Shown: positions 1-8,896, counted from the first letter of the stretch. The stretch: DNA of 64,000 nt from Flavobacterium sp. UBA7680 (GCF_002482975.1 NZ_DLHA01000019.1:546394-610393); one strand, 5' to 3'. Translations and numbers: made by a program. The notes: generated by a model from the letters alone, not told the origin.

Positions 1-360
1 TTCTGTGTATCTAAAATTAAAGTCTTTGTCATTAAAATTCAGAACAGGCGAAGAATAAGTTGAATTGTAAATTAATCTTGAAGACTGTACCTGAATAGTT
101 CCTGTAAACTGATCAGAACTATAAGATGACAATGTGATGTACATTGAGCAATTAATTCTTTCATGCTGCTTTAAGGCAGATCCAGTTCCTGTCCAGTCTG
201 TTTTGTTTACAAATTCAGATAAAGAAGTCTGCAGCGTTTTAAAAACCTGCTGATTTGGTGTAGGAAGCCTTTCAGTATTGATAGTTACTGTACAATTTAG
301 CTGCTGCGCCTGAGTAAAGCCAAAAATAAAAAATACGAAAAGTGTAACTATTTTGTTCAT
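1..360 (-). CDS. PorD-like (DUF4835 family) protein, C-terminus cut off by window edge
   Basis: The gene reads leftward from an ATG at 360 and runs off the window, so only the first 120 residues are visible. They begin with a signal peptide (MNKIVTLFVFFIFGFTQAQQ) and continue with LNCTVTIN, a VFKTLQTSLSEFVN stretch and ERINCSMYITL. I recognise this pattern as the DUF4835 family, which I recall being named PorD, a protein linked to the type IX secretion system of Bacteroidota. It is predicted to be exported to the periplasm or outer membrane. It lies directly downstream of coaBC on the same strand, an order I recall from other flavobacterial genomes. The family call is from memory of its sequence, and the link to secretion is known only for relatives. 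Confidence 0.75.
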   Translation of the reverse strand, partial: MNKIVTLFVFFIFGFTQAQQLNCTVTINTERLPTPNQQVFKTLQTSLSEFVNKTDWTGTGSALKQHERINCSMYITLSSYSSDQFTGTIQVQSSRLIYNSTYSSPVLNFNDKDFNFRYTE

Positions 361-429
361 ACAAATACAATTTTATTAGTAGCAAAAATAGAACAACTAT
401 TCTTACTTTTTATAAAATATTTTAAATCT

Positions 430-1644
430 TTATGATTTTGAAAAATGTGAAATCACTTTGTTTAAAATATCGACTGCTACAAATTCTTTCGATTTTAATT
501 CCATTGGCTCGATATTAAAGTTTTTATCAATAAATGTTACTTTATTGGTTTCTTTTTTAAAACCGGCACCTTCATCCTGTAAAGAATTTAGAACTATCAA
601 ATCTAAGTTTTTTTTCTGGATTTTCAGCTTAGCATTTTCAATTTCATTTTCTGTTTCAAGGGCAAAACCTATTAAAAACTGATTTTTTTTAATAGCTCCT
701 AAAGAGGATAAGATATCTTTTGTTTTCTCTAATTCAATCGAAAACTCACTTGCATTTTTCTTAATCTTTTGTAACGCAACCTCTTTTGGTTTGTAATCTG
801 CTACGGCTGCTGCTGCGATTGCTGCATCAGAATCATCAAAATGTTTGTGGCAGGCATCGTACATTTCCTGTGCCGACATTACATTTATAACTTCAATCGA
901 AGGATTTTTAGTTTTATAATGTGTTGGCCCTGAAACTAAAACAACCTGCGCTCCAAGATTTGCTGCTGCATTTGCAATATCAAATCCCATTTTTCCAGAA
1001 GAATGATTTCCTATAAAACGTACGGGATCTATTGCTTCGTATGTTGGACCTGCAGTTATTAGTATTTTTTTTCCTTTAAGGGGTAATTTGCTTTCTAAAT
1101 CTGCTTCAAGAAAAGCTATAATGTTTTCTGGTTCAGCCATTCGGCCTTCTCCAGATAAACCGCTTGCTAATTCACCTTTTTCAGCAGGAATAATAATGTT
1201 TCCAAATTGCTTTAAAGCATTGAAACTAGAAATTGTAGACGGATGTTTGTACATATCCAAGTCCATTGCGGGAGCAAAATAAACAGGACATTTAGCCGAT
1301 AAGTATGTAGCAATTAAAAGATTATCGCAATTTCCTGTTGCCATTTTAGACATTGTATTTGCTGTTGCAGGAGCTATCAGCATCAAATCTGCCCAAAGGC
1401 CTAATTCAACGTGATTATTCCATACAGCATCTTCATTGTCGTCGTTAAAGAAACTGGAATGTACAGGATTTTTTGATAAGGTAGATAACGTAAGTGGCGT
1501 TACAAAATCCTTAGAAGCAGGTGTCATTATCACTTGGACATGTGCACCTGCTTTTATAAAAAGTCGTACTAATGAGGCTGTTTTATACGCTGCAATTCCA
1601 CCGGAAACTCCCAGTAAAATCTTTTTTCCGTTTAAAACTGACAT
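430..1644 (-). CDS. coaBC: Bifunctional phosphopantothenoylcysteine decarboxylase / phosphopantothenate-cysteine ligase
   Basis: This enzyme makes 4'-phosphopantetheine for coenzyme A: the CoaB half joins cysteine to phosphopantothenate and the FMN-dependent CoaC half decarboxylates the product. CoaC covers about residues 1-185, with GVSGGIAAYK at 12-21, the expected His at 78 and APATANTMSK at 91-100. CoaB follows from about 190, with AGPTYEAIDP at 198-207 and GNHSSGK at 212-218. At 404 residues the length is normal. Two CoaC positions differ from the E. coli Dfp pattern: PAMN is PAMD (residues 125-128), and the clamp motif with Cys-Gly reads ASGLSGEGRM with Ser at 161. It sits between rpoZ and the porD-like gene with short gaps, suggesting one operon. 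Confidence 0.96.
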   Translation of the reverse strand: MSVLNGKKILLGVSGGIAAYKTASLVRLFIKAGAHVQVIMTPASKDFVTPLTLSTLSKNPVHSSFFNDDNEDAVWNNHVELGLWADLMLIAPATANTMSKMATGNCDNLLIATYLSAKCPVYFAPAMDLDMYKHPSTISSFNALKQFGNIIIPAEKGELASGLSGEGRMAEPENIIAFLEADLESKLPLKGKKILITAGPTYEAIDPVRFIGNHSSGKMGFDIANAAANLGAQVVLVSGPTHYKTKNPSIEVINVMSAQEMYDACHKHFDDSDAAIAAAAVADYKPKEVALQKIKKNASEFSIELEKTKDILSSLGAIKKNQFLIGFALETENEIENAKLKIQKKNLDLIVLNSLQDEGAGFKKETNKVTFIDKNFNIEPMELKSKEFVAVDILNKVISHFSKS

Positions 1645-1654
1645 TTATACTATA

Positions 1655-1972
1655 TTATTTGTTTGAACCTCTGTGGTAAGTTTTTCCGTCTAACCATTCC
1701 TGAACAGCTAAAGCGTGTGGTTTTGGTAATTTTTCGTAAAATTTAGAAACTTCAATTTGTTCTTTATTTTCAAAAACTTCTTCAAGACTGTCATTGTAAG
1801 TAGCAAACTCTTCTAATTTCTCAGTTAATTCTTTTTTGATTTCAGAATTAATCTGGTTTGCTCTTTTAGCCATAATGGTAATTGCTTCATACACATTTCC
1901 TGTTGGCTCTTCAATAACTGTTTTATTGTAAGTTATTGTGTTAACAGGAGCATTCGTCTTTTTTAAATCCAT
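1655..1972 (-). CDS. rpoZ: DNA-directed RNA polymerase omega subunit
   Basis: A 105-residue protein that matches the Bacteroidota form of omega, the small subunit that helps assemble RNA polymerase by binding the beta' subunit. The diagnostic part is the N-terminal stretch around TGNVYEAITIMAKRANQI (residues about 25-42), where the family has its conserved arginine-containing helix. The C-terminal WLDGKTYHR is also typical of the flavobacterial form. It lies 9 bp downstream of bamD and 10 bp upstream of coaBC, all on the minus strand, so the three are probably co-transcribed. Confidence 0.92.
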   Translation of the reverse strand: MDLKKTNAPVNTITYNKTVIEEPTGNVYEAITIMAKRANQINSEIKKELTEKLEEFATYNDSLEEVFENKEQIEVSKFYEKLPKPHALAVQEWLDGKTYHRGSNK

Positions 1973-1981
1973 GACTTATTT

Positions 1982-2776
1982 TTATTTAGTATATTTTTGT
2001 AAATCCGTTTCAACTCTGGCATTCATTTCGTCTGCCTCTTTTTTATATTTTGTATCGCTTTTGTACTTGATTAAGTTTGCATAAGCTGTTTTTGCAATAT
2101 TTAAACGTTCTTCCATTTTTGAAGGAACACTGTTTATTGCTAACTTATATGCTGAATCATATTTGTAAAACAAAGCGTCTTCTTTAAAAGGAGTCCCTGG
2201 AAAATCAGCTATAAAATTATCAAAAGCTACAAGAGCTGATTTATAATCTGAAATCGTGTTGTATCCTTTAGCATTTTCGTATGCTTTTTTCTCTAATTTT
2301 CCATTTAAAACCTGTACCGTTTTATTTGCTTCAGGTATATATTCTGAATTTGGATAATTATCAATAAATGCTTGTAATTTTTCTAAAGCTTTTACGGTAT
2401 CAGCCTGATCTAAACTGTAAACCGGAGATAATTTTGAATAACTGTAAGCTCCTAAATAAGCACATTCCTGTACTTTTTCGCTTCGCGGATATCCTGAAAC
2501 AAAACTTTCAAACTGATATCCTGCCAAATAATATTGTTTTGTTTTGTAATAAGACTGTGAAAACATATAAAAAAGTTTTTCAGCCTGAGGTTTACCTCTA
2601 TATGTTGGCGCTAATTGTTCAAAAAGACGAATGGCTTTATTATACTTGCCTGCTTCGTACATTTTTGTCGCCACTTCGAACTTTGCTGCAACATCTTCAT
2701 TTTTTAATGCCTTTTGGTAATCACTACAAGAACAAAAAAGGGCTACAACAATTAATAGAGATACTATTTTTTTCAT
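1982..2776 (-). CDS. bamD: Outer membrane protein assembly factor BamD
   Basis: A 264-residue lipoprotein of the BAM complex, which folds beta-barrel proteins into the outer membrane. The N-terminus is a lipoprotein signal with a Cys at about residue 17 (ALFCSCSDY). Tetratricopeptide-type helical repeats follow, for example YEAGKYNKAIRLFEQLAPTY and AEKLFYMFSQSYYKTKQY, matching the TPR scaffold of BamD. The length is normal for the family. It is the first gene of a tight run with rpoZ and coaBC. About 40 bp upstream of the start the minus strand carries TTACTTTGG, an imperfect version of the Bacteroidota -7 box. Confidence 0.92.
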   Translation of the reverse strand: MKKIVSLLIVVALFCSCSDYQKALKNEDVAAKFEVATKMYEAGKYNKAIRLFEQLAPTYRGKPQAEKLFYMFSQSYYKTKQYYLAGYQFESFVSGYPRSEKVQECAYLGAYSYSKLSPVYSLDQADTVKALEKLQAFIDNYPNSEYIPEANKTVQVLNGKLEKKAYENAKGYNTISDYKSALVAFDNFIADFPGTPFKEDALFYKYDSAYKLAINSVPSKMEERLNIAKTAYANLIKYKSDTKYKKEADEMNARVETDLQKYTK

Positions 2777-2884
2777 TTATTTACTTTTATTATGATTTTC
2801 TTAGACATTATGCCAAAGTAAAAATCACACCGAAGCTTTCGGGTGCAAATTTAGTCATTAATTTAGCGACTGCAAAATAATTTT

Positions 2885-2904
2885 TTAGTATCTTATAATA
2901 CTAA
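2885..2904 (-). terminator. Rho-independent terminator after dapA
   Basis: Perfect 7-bp arms (TTAGTAT / ATACTAA) with a 6-base loop. Read on the minus strand they are followed by an A/T-rich tail. It lies 11 bp past the dapA stop codon. The stem is short and AT-rich, so it may be weak. Confidence 0.5.
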
Positions 2905-2915
2905 CACTTTAACAA

Positions 2916-3797
2916 TTATTTAATGCTATTTTTTACAAACTCATTTAATCTTGCTGCTAAAGCGTCATCTACAGAAACCAAAGGTAAACGTACCACATTT
3001 TCAGCAATACCAAGGGCTTGAAAGATTTGTTTTATTCCGGCAGGGTTTCCTTGTTCGAAAATCATATCGATACAATCTGCTAAAAAGTATTGTGTTTTAA
3101 ACGCTTCAACGGCTTTTTTATTCAATCCTAAGCGTATCATTTCTGAAAATTCTTTTGGAAAACCTTGTCCAATTACTGAAATTACACCTGCTCCACCTGC
3201 TAAAACGATAGGTAAAGCAATCATATCATCTCCAGAAATTACCAGAAAATCTTTTGGAGCATCTTTTATAAGTTTTAATGCCTGGGCCATGTCTCCTGCC
3301 GCTTCTTTTATAGCTACGATATTTTTAAAATCGTTTGCTAAACGAACCACAGTTGCCGGAAGCATATTGCTTGATGTTCTTGCAGGAACATTATATAGTA
3401 TTACAGGAATTGGAGATGCTTCTGCAATTGCTTTAAAGTGCTGGTAAATTCCTTCCTGTGTTGGTTTATTATAATAGGGTGAAACTGAAAGTATGGCTTC
3501 AAAAGCAGAAAAATCTCTTGTTTTTAATTCTTCAACAATCTGCATGGTATTATTTCCTCCAACTCCAAGAACTAATGGCAGTCTTCCTTTATTAACATCA
3601 ATTACGGTGCTGATAACTAACTCTTTTTCTTCTGATGTTAAGGTAGCATTTTCTGCTGTTGTTCCCATAACAACAAGATATTCAACTCCTCCGTCAATCG
3701 AAAAGTTAACGACACGCTGCAACGCTTCGATATCTACTGAAAAGTCTTTTTTAAATGGGGTTACAAGCGCAACACCAGTTCCTATTAATGATTGCAT
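2916..3797 (-). CDS. dapA: 4-hydroxy-tetrahydrodipicolinate synthase
   Basis: This enzyme condenses pyruvate with aspartate semialdehyde, the first committed step to lysine and diaminopimelate for peptidoglycan. At 293 residues it has the standard TIM-barrel length. Visible active-site motifs are the threonine pair in GTTAENATLT (T46, T47), the tyrosine in LYNVPAR (Y135) and the Schiff-base lysine in VAIKEAAGDM (K164). The C-terminal GGAGVISVIGQ is also typical. It follows the DUF6913 gene by 16 bp, so it is probably transcribed from that gene's promoter, and it ends at a small hairpin at 2885-2904. Confidence 0.96.
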   Translation of the reverse strand: MQSLIGTGVALVTPFKKDFSVDIEALQRVVNFSIDGGVEYLVVMGTTAENATLTSEEKELVISTVIDVNKGRLPLVLGVGGNNTMQIVEELKTRDFSAFEAILSVSPYYNKPTQEGIYQHFKAIAEASPIPVILYNVPARTSSNMLPATVVRLANDFKNIVAIKEAAGDMAQALKLIKDAPKDFLVISGDDMIALPIVLAGGAGVISVIGQGFPKEFSEMIRLGLNKKAVEAFKTQYFLADCIDMIFEQGNPAGIKQIFQALGIAENVVRLPLVSVDDALAARLNEFVKNSIK

Positions 3798-3813
3798 ATT
3801 TTGATTTATAATT

Positions 3814-4326
3814 TTATTTTATACTTTTTAAATACTTAAACAATTCTGTAATGAAAAGTTTATACTCTTCCATTGTAGTACTAATCATCCAGCGATTTAA
3901 TTTATCATCGACAGAAGAAAACCCTACTTTAAATTTTGCTTTTGACTTGCTTGTGATCATCATTAAAATGGGAGTTTCCTCTTCATAATAACTAATCAAA
4001 AGATCAAATTCTGTATCTGTAAATTCATTTAAAAAATCTTCTGTAACCTGCCCTTTCCAATCGATATGTTTTTTACCGAAAGTTGGTCTTGAGTACTCTT
4101 TTTTCTTGTCGAATTTACGTCTGTACGCAGCAATTTTTATGTTTCCCGGAGCAATTCCATTCGATTCAAGTTCTTTTATTAACTCTTTTGAATTTCTAAA
4201 ATTACTCTCATCAACCAGCAAACCAATGGTTTGTATATTGCTTGTAAAAACCTCGTTTTTGATAGTATTCAAGTTATTTTTTAATGATTTTTTTACAAAA
4301 AATTCTCTTATATAATCTAAAAACAT
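3814..4326 (-). CDS. DUF6913 family protein of unknown function
   Basis: A 170-residue protein without a signal peptide or membrane segment. It resembles what I recall as DUF6913, a family confined to Flavobacteriia and relatives. Features are a basic N-terminus (FFVKKSLKNNL), a beta-strand/helix pattern beginning IQTIGLLVDESNF, and a central FGKKHIDWKGQ. No catalytic motif is recognisable. It lies 16 bp upstream of dapA on the same strand, a neighbourhood I recall from other Flavobacterium genomes. It diverges from the nucleotidase-domain lipoprotein gene across only 46 bp. Function is unknown. Confidence 0.75.
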   Translation of the reverse strand: MFLDYIREFFVKKSLKNNLNTIKNEVFTSNIQTIGLLVDESNFRNSKELIKELESNGIAPGNIKIAAYRRKFDKKKEYSRPTFGKKHIDWKGQVTEDFLNEFTDTEFDLLISYYEEETPILMMITSKSKAKFKVGFSSVDDKLNRWMISTTMEEYKLFITELFKYLKSIK

Positions 4327-4343
4327 AGTACTTTTACGAATTA

Positions 4344-4351
4344 CAAAATTA
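4344..4351 (-). promoter_or_regulatory. Candidate -7 promoter box for the DUF6913-dapA transcript
   Basis: On the minus strand this reads TAATTTTG, matching the Bacteroidota -7 consensus TAnnTTTG, 17 bp before the ATG at 4326. No TTG -33 box is visible at the usual spacing, so support is partial. Confidence 0.35.
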
Positions 4352-4372
4352 ATTATTTAAGCCGCATTTAAA

Positions 4373-5152
4373 ATGGTAAAACTAAAAAAGTATAACCGAT
4401 TTTTAAAACTTTTTGTTATATTCTTAACACTAACTACAATATTTTCTTGCAGCCCCAAGAATTATAATTTAACGAAGATAGAAGGAAAACAGATTCCAGT
4501 TGCAGAAAATAGTGCACAAACTCCAGAAATTGAGAATTTTATTAAACCTTATCGCGATAGAATTAATAAGGATTTAGACAGCGTTTTGGCATATTGTCCT
4601 GAAACTCTTGATAAAAGTACAGGAAAATGGCAGACTCCTATTGGAAATTTATTAGCCGATGTCTGCTTAGAAAGAGGTAATAAAGTTTTTAAAATGCGTG
4701 AAAATAAAAGTATTGATATCTGCTTTTTAAATCATGGCGGTATCAGAGCGATTTTACCTAAAGGAAATGTTACGACGAGATCTGCTTTTGAAATTATGCC
4801 TTTTGAAAATAATATGGTTGTTCTGGCTTTAAAAGGGGAACAAATTTTAGAAATAACGTCTTATATTATAAAAGAAAAAAAACCGCATCCTTTGTCTGGA
4901 ATGACTTTTACTATTGCAAAAGATAATACGGCAAAAAATATCCTGGTGCAGGGAAAACCGCTTGATGTAAATAAAACATATTATGTTGCTACAAATGATT
5001 ATTTGGCAAATGGCGGCGATAACATGAGTTTCTTTGCAAAAAATATTCAGAAATATGATTTGAATTACAAACTTCGAAATGTTTTAATTGATTATTTCAA
5101 GGAAGTTGATACAATCCCGGTTCCTAAAGATATTCGTATTACAGAAGAGTAA
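4373..5152 (+). CDS. 5'-nucleotidase C-terminal-domain lipoprotein
   Basis: A 259-residue lipoprotein (lipobox ending FSC, Cys26) that consists only of the substrate-binding C-terminal domain of UshA-type 5'-nucleotidases. Typical motifs are WQTPIGNLLADV, NHGGIRAILPKG, the FEIMPFENNMV strand and ATNDYLANGGDNM, which in the family hold the nucleotide base and phosphate. The catalytic metallophosphatase domain is absent but is encoded by the next gene, 112 bp downstream on the same strand. The two proteins probably act as a pair on external nucleotides in the periplasm or on the outer membrane. That pairing is inferred from family and position. Confidence 0.85.
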   Translation: MVKLKKYNRFLKLFVIFLTLTTIFSCSPKNYNLTKIEGKQIPVAENSAQTPEIENFIKPYRDRINKDLDSVLAYCPETLDKSTGKWQTPIGNLLADVCLERGNKVFKMRENKSIDICFLNHGGIRAILPKGNVTTRSAFEIMPFENNMVVLALKGEQILEITSYIIKEKKPHPLSGMTFTIAKDNTAKNILVQGKPLDVNKTYYVATNDYLANGGDNMSFFAKNIQKYDLNYKLRNVLIDYFKEVDTIPVPKDIRITEE

Positions 5153-5157
5153 AAAAA

Positions 5158-5222
5158 GTTTGCCACGAATTGCACGAATTTACACGAATTATTTTTTTGA
5201 TAGTTTAAAATTTGTGGCCGAA
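5158..5222. repeat. Intergenic palindromic word repeat (CACGAATT type)
   Basis: Three tandem copies of a CACGAATT-like word (GCCACGAATT, GCACGAATTT, ACACGAATTA) are followed by TTTGTGGCC, which can pair back with the start. It fills the gap between the two nucleotidase genes. Similar structures with other words occur at many intergenic sites in the second half of the window. Confidence 0.5.
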
Positions 5223-5264
5223 AAAATCACCAAAATATAAAGTTCCCCGCAAAAAATATACAAA

Positions 5265-6176
5265 ATGAAAAGAAGAGAATTTATCGAAAAAACAGCTGCA
5301 AGTACTGCCTTATTAAGTTTAGGATTGTCGTTGAGCAGTTTTGGCACTGACGATATAAAACACTTAACTATTCTGCATACAAACGATGTTCACAGTCATA
5401 TAGATCCGTTTCCGGCTGATGATCCGCGTAACCCAAATAAAGGCGGCGTGTCTCGTCGTGCGGCGCTTATTGAAACGATTCGCAGGGAAAATCCAAATGT
5501 TCTTTTGTTAGATGCGGGTGATATTTTTCAGGGAACTCCGTATTTTAATTATTATGGTGGTGAATTAGAATTCAAGCTGATGAGTATGATGAAATATGAT
5601 GCTTCTACTATTGGAAATCATGATTTCGACAATGGTCTTGATGGTTTGTATGCTCAAATGCCTCATGCTACTTTTGAATTTATAAATTCTAATTACGATT
5701 TTAAAAATACCGTAATGAACGGTTTGGTGAAACCGTATAAAATCTTCAATAAAAACGGAATTAAGGTTGGTGTTTTTGGTGTGGGAATTGAACTTCAGGG
5801 TTTGGTTGATAAACAACTTTATAAAGAAACTGTTTATAATGATCCTGTTGAAGCTGCTCAGGATATGACACGTTTATTAAAACAGGAAGAAAAATGCGAT
5901 TTAGTAATTTGTCTTTCGCATCTTGGTTATAAATATAAAGATGAGCCTTCGAAAATTTCTGATTTAAAATTTGCGGAACTTACGCAGGATATTGATTTAA
6001 TTATTGGCGGACATACGCACACTTTTCTTGACAAACCAACTATTGTAAAAAACAAAGCCGGAAAAGAGGTATTGGTTAATCAGGTTGGCTGTTACGGAAT
6101 CAATTTAGGCCGTATCGATTTTTATTTTGATAAGGATAAAGCGCACAGTAATCAAGCAACATCAATTATTGTATAA
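5265..6176 (+). CDS. Metallophosphatase (5'-nucleotidase catalytic domain), Tat-type signal
   Basis: A 303-residue calcineurin-like metallophosphoesterase corresponding to the N-terminal half of UshA-type nucleotidases. The dinuclear metal motifs are all present: DVHSH (D41, H43), LLDAGD (D83-D86), GNHDFDNG (117-124), a SHLGYK strand and GGHTHTF near 248. The N-terminus KRREFIEKT followed by a hydrophobic alanine/leucine stretch looks like a twin-arginine signal, so it is probably exported folded. The substrate-binding C-terminal domain is missing here and lies in the preceding gene. Its 3' end overlaps the convergent YhhN-like gene by 15 bp. Confidence 0.88.
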   Translation: MKRREFIEKTAASTALLSLGLSLSSFGTDDIKHLTILHTNDVHSHIDPFPADDPRNPNKGGVSRRAALIETIRRENPNVLLLDAGDIFQGTPYFNYYGGELEFKLMSMMKYDASTIGNHDFDNGLDGLYAQMPHATFEFINSNYDFKNTVMNGLVKPYKIFNKNGIKVGVFGVGIELQGLVDKQLYKETVYNDPVEAAQDMTRLLKQEEKCDLVICLSHLGYKYKDEPSKISDLKFAELTQDIDLIIGGHTHTFLDKPTIVKNKAGKEVLVNQVGCYGINLGRIDFYFDKDKAHSNQATSIIV

Positions 6177-6857
6177 AGCTCTTTTATGCATTTTTATTTT
6201 TTCGAGGAAATATTCGACCATAAAGTAGTAGGCTAAAATTTGTGTTATATCACGAATTAAAACTAAAACTACGGAGTGTGAAAAGTATTCGTTGAAGATG
6301 TAGAATATATCTGAAAATATATAACTAACTGCCATTAATGACATTAATAGGGTTATAAATGTGCCTTTTGTAATATAACTTACAAAAGAGAAATAGCTTA
6401 TATAGCTCAGAATTATTCCGTAAATAATATAGATATAATCGAACTTTTTAGTGTTGTCAAATTTCATACTGAGTACTGAAATAAGCAGGTAAACAATAAA
6501 AATTATAACTAAGGATATTGGTAAAATATCCTTTTTTTGCAGTTTAATTTTTTCGTGTTCTACTATAAAAAGCTTCATGATTAGGGCGTAGACAACAAGA
6601 AAACTTAATACGGCTCCAATTTCTGAAACCTCAACATCCATAAGGTCGAAAACCTGGCCTATAAAGCAAAATACAAAAATAAAGCTTTCTGTTTTCTTGA
6701 TTTTGAATTCACTGCTTATTAAAAAATAAATGAAAATGGCAGGCAGCACTATTGCCTTTGCATAAATTGCAAGGAAGTCTTGTTCTGTCCAATCAAAAAT
6801 AATTGTAAACAGTAACGCCAGGAAGAATAAAATTAACGATGGTTTATTAGCCTTCAT
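6162..6857 (-). CDS. YhhN-like polytopic membrane protein (possible lysoplasmalogenase family)
   Basis: A 231-residue, strongly hydrophobic protein with about eight predicted membrane helices and little else. The segments IYAKAIVLPAIFIYFLIS, FIFVFCFIGQVFDLMD and SDIFYIFNEYF at their relative positions resemble the YhhN/TMEM86 family, whose characterised members cleave the vinyl-ether bond of lysoplasmalogens. It is less typical than the YhhN protein at 56665-57342, so the enzymatic assignment is uncertain. It starts inside the last codons of ligA's upstream frame region, with an 11-bp overlap with ligA (6847-6857), implying co-transcription, and it converges on the metallophosphatase gene. 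Confidence 0.6.
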   Translation of the reverse strand: MKANKPSLILFFLALLFTIIFDWTEQDFLAIYAKAIVLPAIFIYFLISSEFKIKKTESFIFVFCFIGQVFDLMDVEVSEIGAVLSFLVVYALIMKLFIVEHEKIKLQKKDILPISLVIIFIVYLLISVLSMKFDNTKKFDYIYIIYGIILSYISYFSFVSYITKGTFITLLMSLMAVSYIFSDIFYIFNEYFSHSVVLVLIRDITQILAYYFMVEYFLEKIKMHKRALYNN

Positions 6858-8850
6858 TCAGTTTAGTTATAAAATCATCTTCAGATAGTATAGGAATATT
6901 CAATTTATTTGCTTTTTCTAATTTAGCCGGCCCCATGTTATCTCCCGCCACGACAAAGTCGGTTTTTGCAGAAATCGAACTTCCTACTTTTCCACCGTTA
7001 TCCTCAATCGTCTTTTTTAAATCGTCTCTCGAAAATTGGCTGAAAACTCCTGAAACAACAAAAGTTTTTCCAATAAATTTCTCGGTAGCATTTGGGTTTA
7101 TTCTTTCTACGGTTTCAAATTGAACTCCATAACTTTTAAGACGTTCAATTATGATTTTATTTTCTTCGTTTTCAAAAAATTCTATTACGCTTTTGGCAAT
7201 TCTTTCTCCAATTTCATCTACTAAAATTAAATCCATTAAAGAGGCCTGGCTTAAAGCGTCGATATTTTTATAATGTTTGGCCAGTTTTTTGGCTACGGTT
7301 TCTCCAACAAAACGAATTCCGAGTGCAAACAGTACGCTTTCAAATGGAATTTCTTTTGATTTTTCTACTCCTTTTACCAAATTTTCGGCTGATTTTTGCG
7401 CCATTCTTTCCAGATGCAAAATATCTTCGACTTTCAATTCGTATAAATCGGCATAATTGTGAACTAAATTATTTTTGAAGAGCAGCGCTACTGTTTCTCC
7501 GCCAAGTCCTTCGATATCCATTGCTTTTCTCGAAATATAATGCTGTACTCTTCCGATAATCTGCGGAGGACAGCCGTAAAAATTCGGGCAATAATGGTTT
7601 GCTTCTCCGGCATTTCGAACCAATTCGGTCTGACATTCCGGACAATGCGTTATGTAGTGTGTTATTTCTGAATTTTCTGGGCGTTTCTCTAAATCTACAG
7701 CAATAATTTTTGGGATAATTTCTCCTCCTTTTTCAACAAAAACGGTATCATTTATTCTGATATCCAGTTTTTCAATTTGGTCTGCATTATGAAGAGAGGC
7801 TCTTTTTACAATGGTTCCGGCCAATTGAACTGGCTCCAAATTGGCCACGGGAGTAATGGCTCCTGTGCGCCCAACTTGATAAGATATTGATTTTAATTTG
7901 GTTGAAACCTGCTCTGATTTAAATTTGTATGCGATTGCCCAGCGTGGTGATTTTGCTGTATAGCCTAATTCTTCCTGAGAATGTATGCTGTTTACTTTGA
8001 TTACAACACCGTCTGTTTCATAAGGTAATTGATGACGGTGCACATCCCAATAGTCAATAAAGTCGAAAACTTCCTGCATGTTATTGACTAACTTGGCTTC
8101 GTTTGGAACTTTGAATCCCCATTTTCTGGCTGATTCTAATCCTTCGTATTGGGTTTTAAACGGAAGGTTATTTCCTGTTACAAAATACAGTAAACATTCC
8201 AGCGGACGTTTCGCAACTTCGGCACTATCTTGTAATTTTAAACTTCCTGATGCTGTATTTCTTGGGTTTGAGTATGGAGTTTCGCCAATTTCGATCAATT
8301 CCTGATTCATTTTTTCGAATCCTGCATGCGGAAGAATAATTTCTCCTCGAATGTCAAATTTTTCAGGGTAATCTCCTTTTAATTTGATTGGAATTGATTT
8401 GATTGTTTTGATGTTATTGGTCACCTCATCTCCCTGAAAACCGTCACCGCGTGTTAACGCCTGAACTAATTTTCCGTTTTCATAAGAGATACTGATTGAA
8501 GCTCCGTCGTATTTTAATTCGCAGGTATATTGCAGGTCAACATTTCCCAAAACGCGCTGAATTCTGTTTTCCCAATCGATTAAATCTTCTTTTGAATACG
8601 AATTATCAAGAGAATACATTCTGTATTGGTGCGCAATGGTTTTGAAGTTTTTTGTTACGGCTCCGCCTACTCTTTGGGTTGGCGAATCTTCATCAAAAAA
8701 CTCTGGATTTTTATTTTCTAAATCCTGAAGCTGCTTTAGTTTAATATCGAAATCGTAATCAGAAATTGTGGCATTATCCAACACGTAGTAATTGTAATTG
8801 TGTTGATTAAGTTCGTCTCTTAAGGTTTGAATGGTTTCCTGAATACTCAT
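6847..8850 (-). CDS. ligA: NAD-dependent DNA ligase
   Basis: The replicative ligase that seals nicks using NAD. At 667 residues it has the full bacterial architecture: an Ia domain with YYVLDN near 21-26, the adenylation domain with catalytic Lys113 in CELKYDG, an OB fold, a four-cysteine zinc finger near 400-425, helix-hairpin-helix repeats (for example GLGGETVALLF) and a C-terminal BRCT domain with KTFVVSGVFSQFSR. Nothing appears to be missing. The start at 8850 is supported by a promoter (8897-8925) about 46 bp upstream. Its 3' end overlaps the YhhN-like gene by 11 bp. Confidence 0.97.
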   Translation of the reverse strand: MSIQETIQTLRDELNQHNYNYYVLDNATISDYDFDIKLKQLQDLENKNPEFFDEDSPTQRVGGAVTKNFKTIAHQYRMYSLDNSYSKEDLIDWENRIQRVLGNVDLQYTCELKYDGASISISYENGKLVQALTRGDGFQGDEVTNNIKTIKSIPIKLKGDYPEKFDIRGEIILPHAGFEKMNQELIEIGETPYSNPRNTASGSLKLQDSAEVAKRPLECLLYFVTGNNLPFKTQYEGLESARKWGFKVPNEAKLVNNMQEVFDFIDYWDVHRHQLPYETDGVVIKVNSIHSQEELGYTAKSPRWAIAYKFKSEQVSTKLKSISYQVGRTGAITPVANLEPVQLAGTIVKRASLHNADQIEKLDIRINDTVFVEKGGEIIPKIIAVDLEKRPENSEITHYITHCPECQTELVRNAGEANHYCPNFYGCPPQIIGRVQHYISRKAMDIEGLGGETVALLFKNNLVHNYADLYELKVEDILHLERMAQKSAENLVKGVEKSKEIPFESVLFALGIRFVGETVAKKLAKHYKNIDALSQASLMDLILVDEIGERIAKSVIEFFENEENKIIIERLKSYGVQFETVERINPNATEKFIGKTFVVSGVFSQFSRDDLKKTIEDNGGKVGSSISAKTDFVVAGDNMGPAKLEKANKLNIPILSEDDFITKLNEG

Positions 8851-8896
8851 AAAATGCTAAAATAATGCTGATTTTGATTTGAAAATAAATGTATAT

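Noticed and set aside
2368..2880. A 170-codon plus-strand frame opposite bamD
   Set aside because: It lies antisense to a well-supported bamD gene, has no family resemblance and no promoter.
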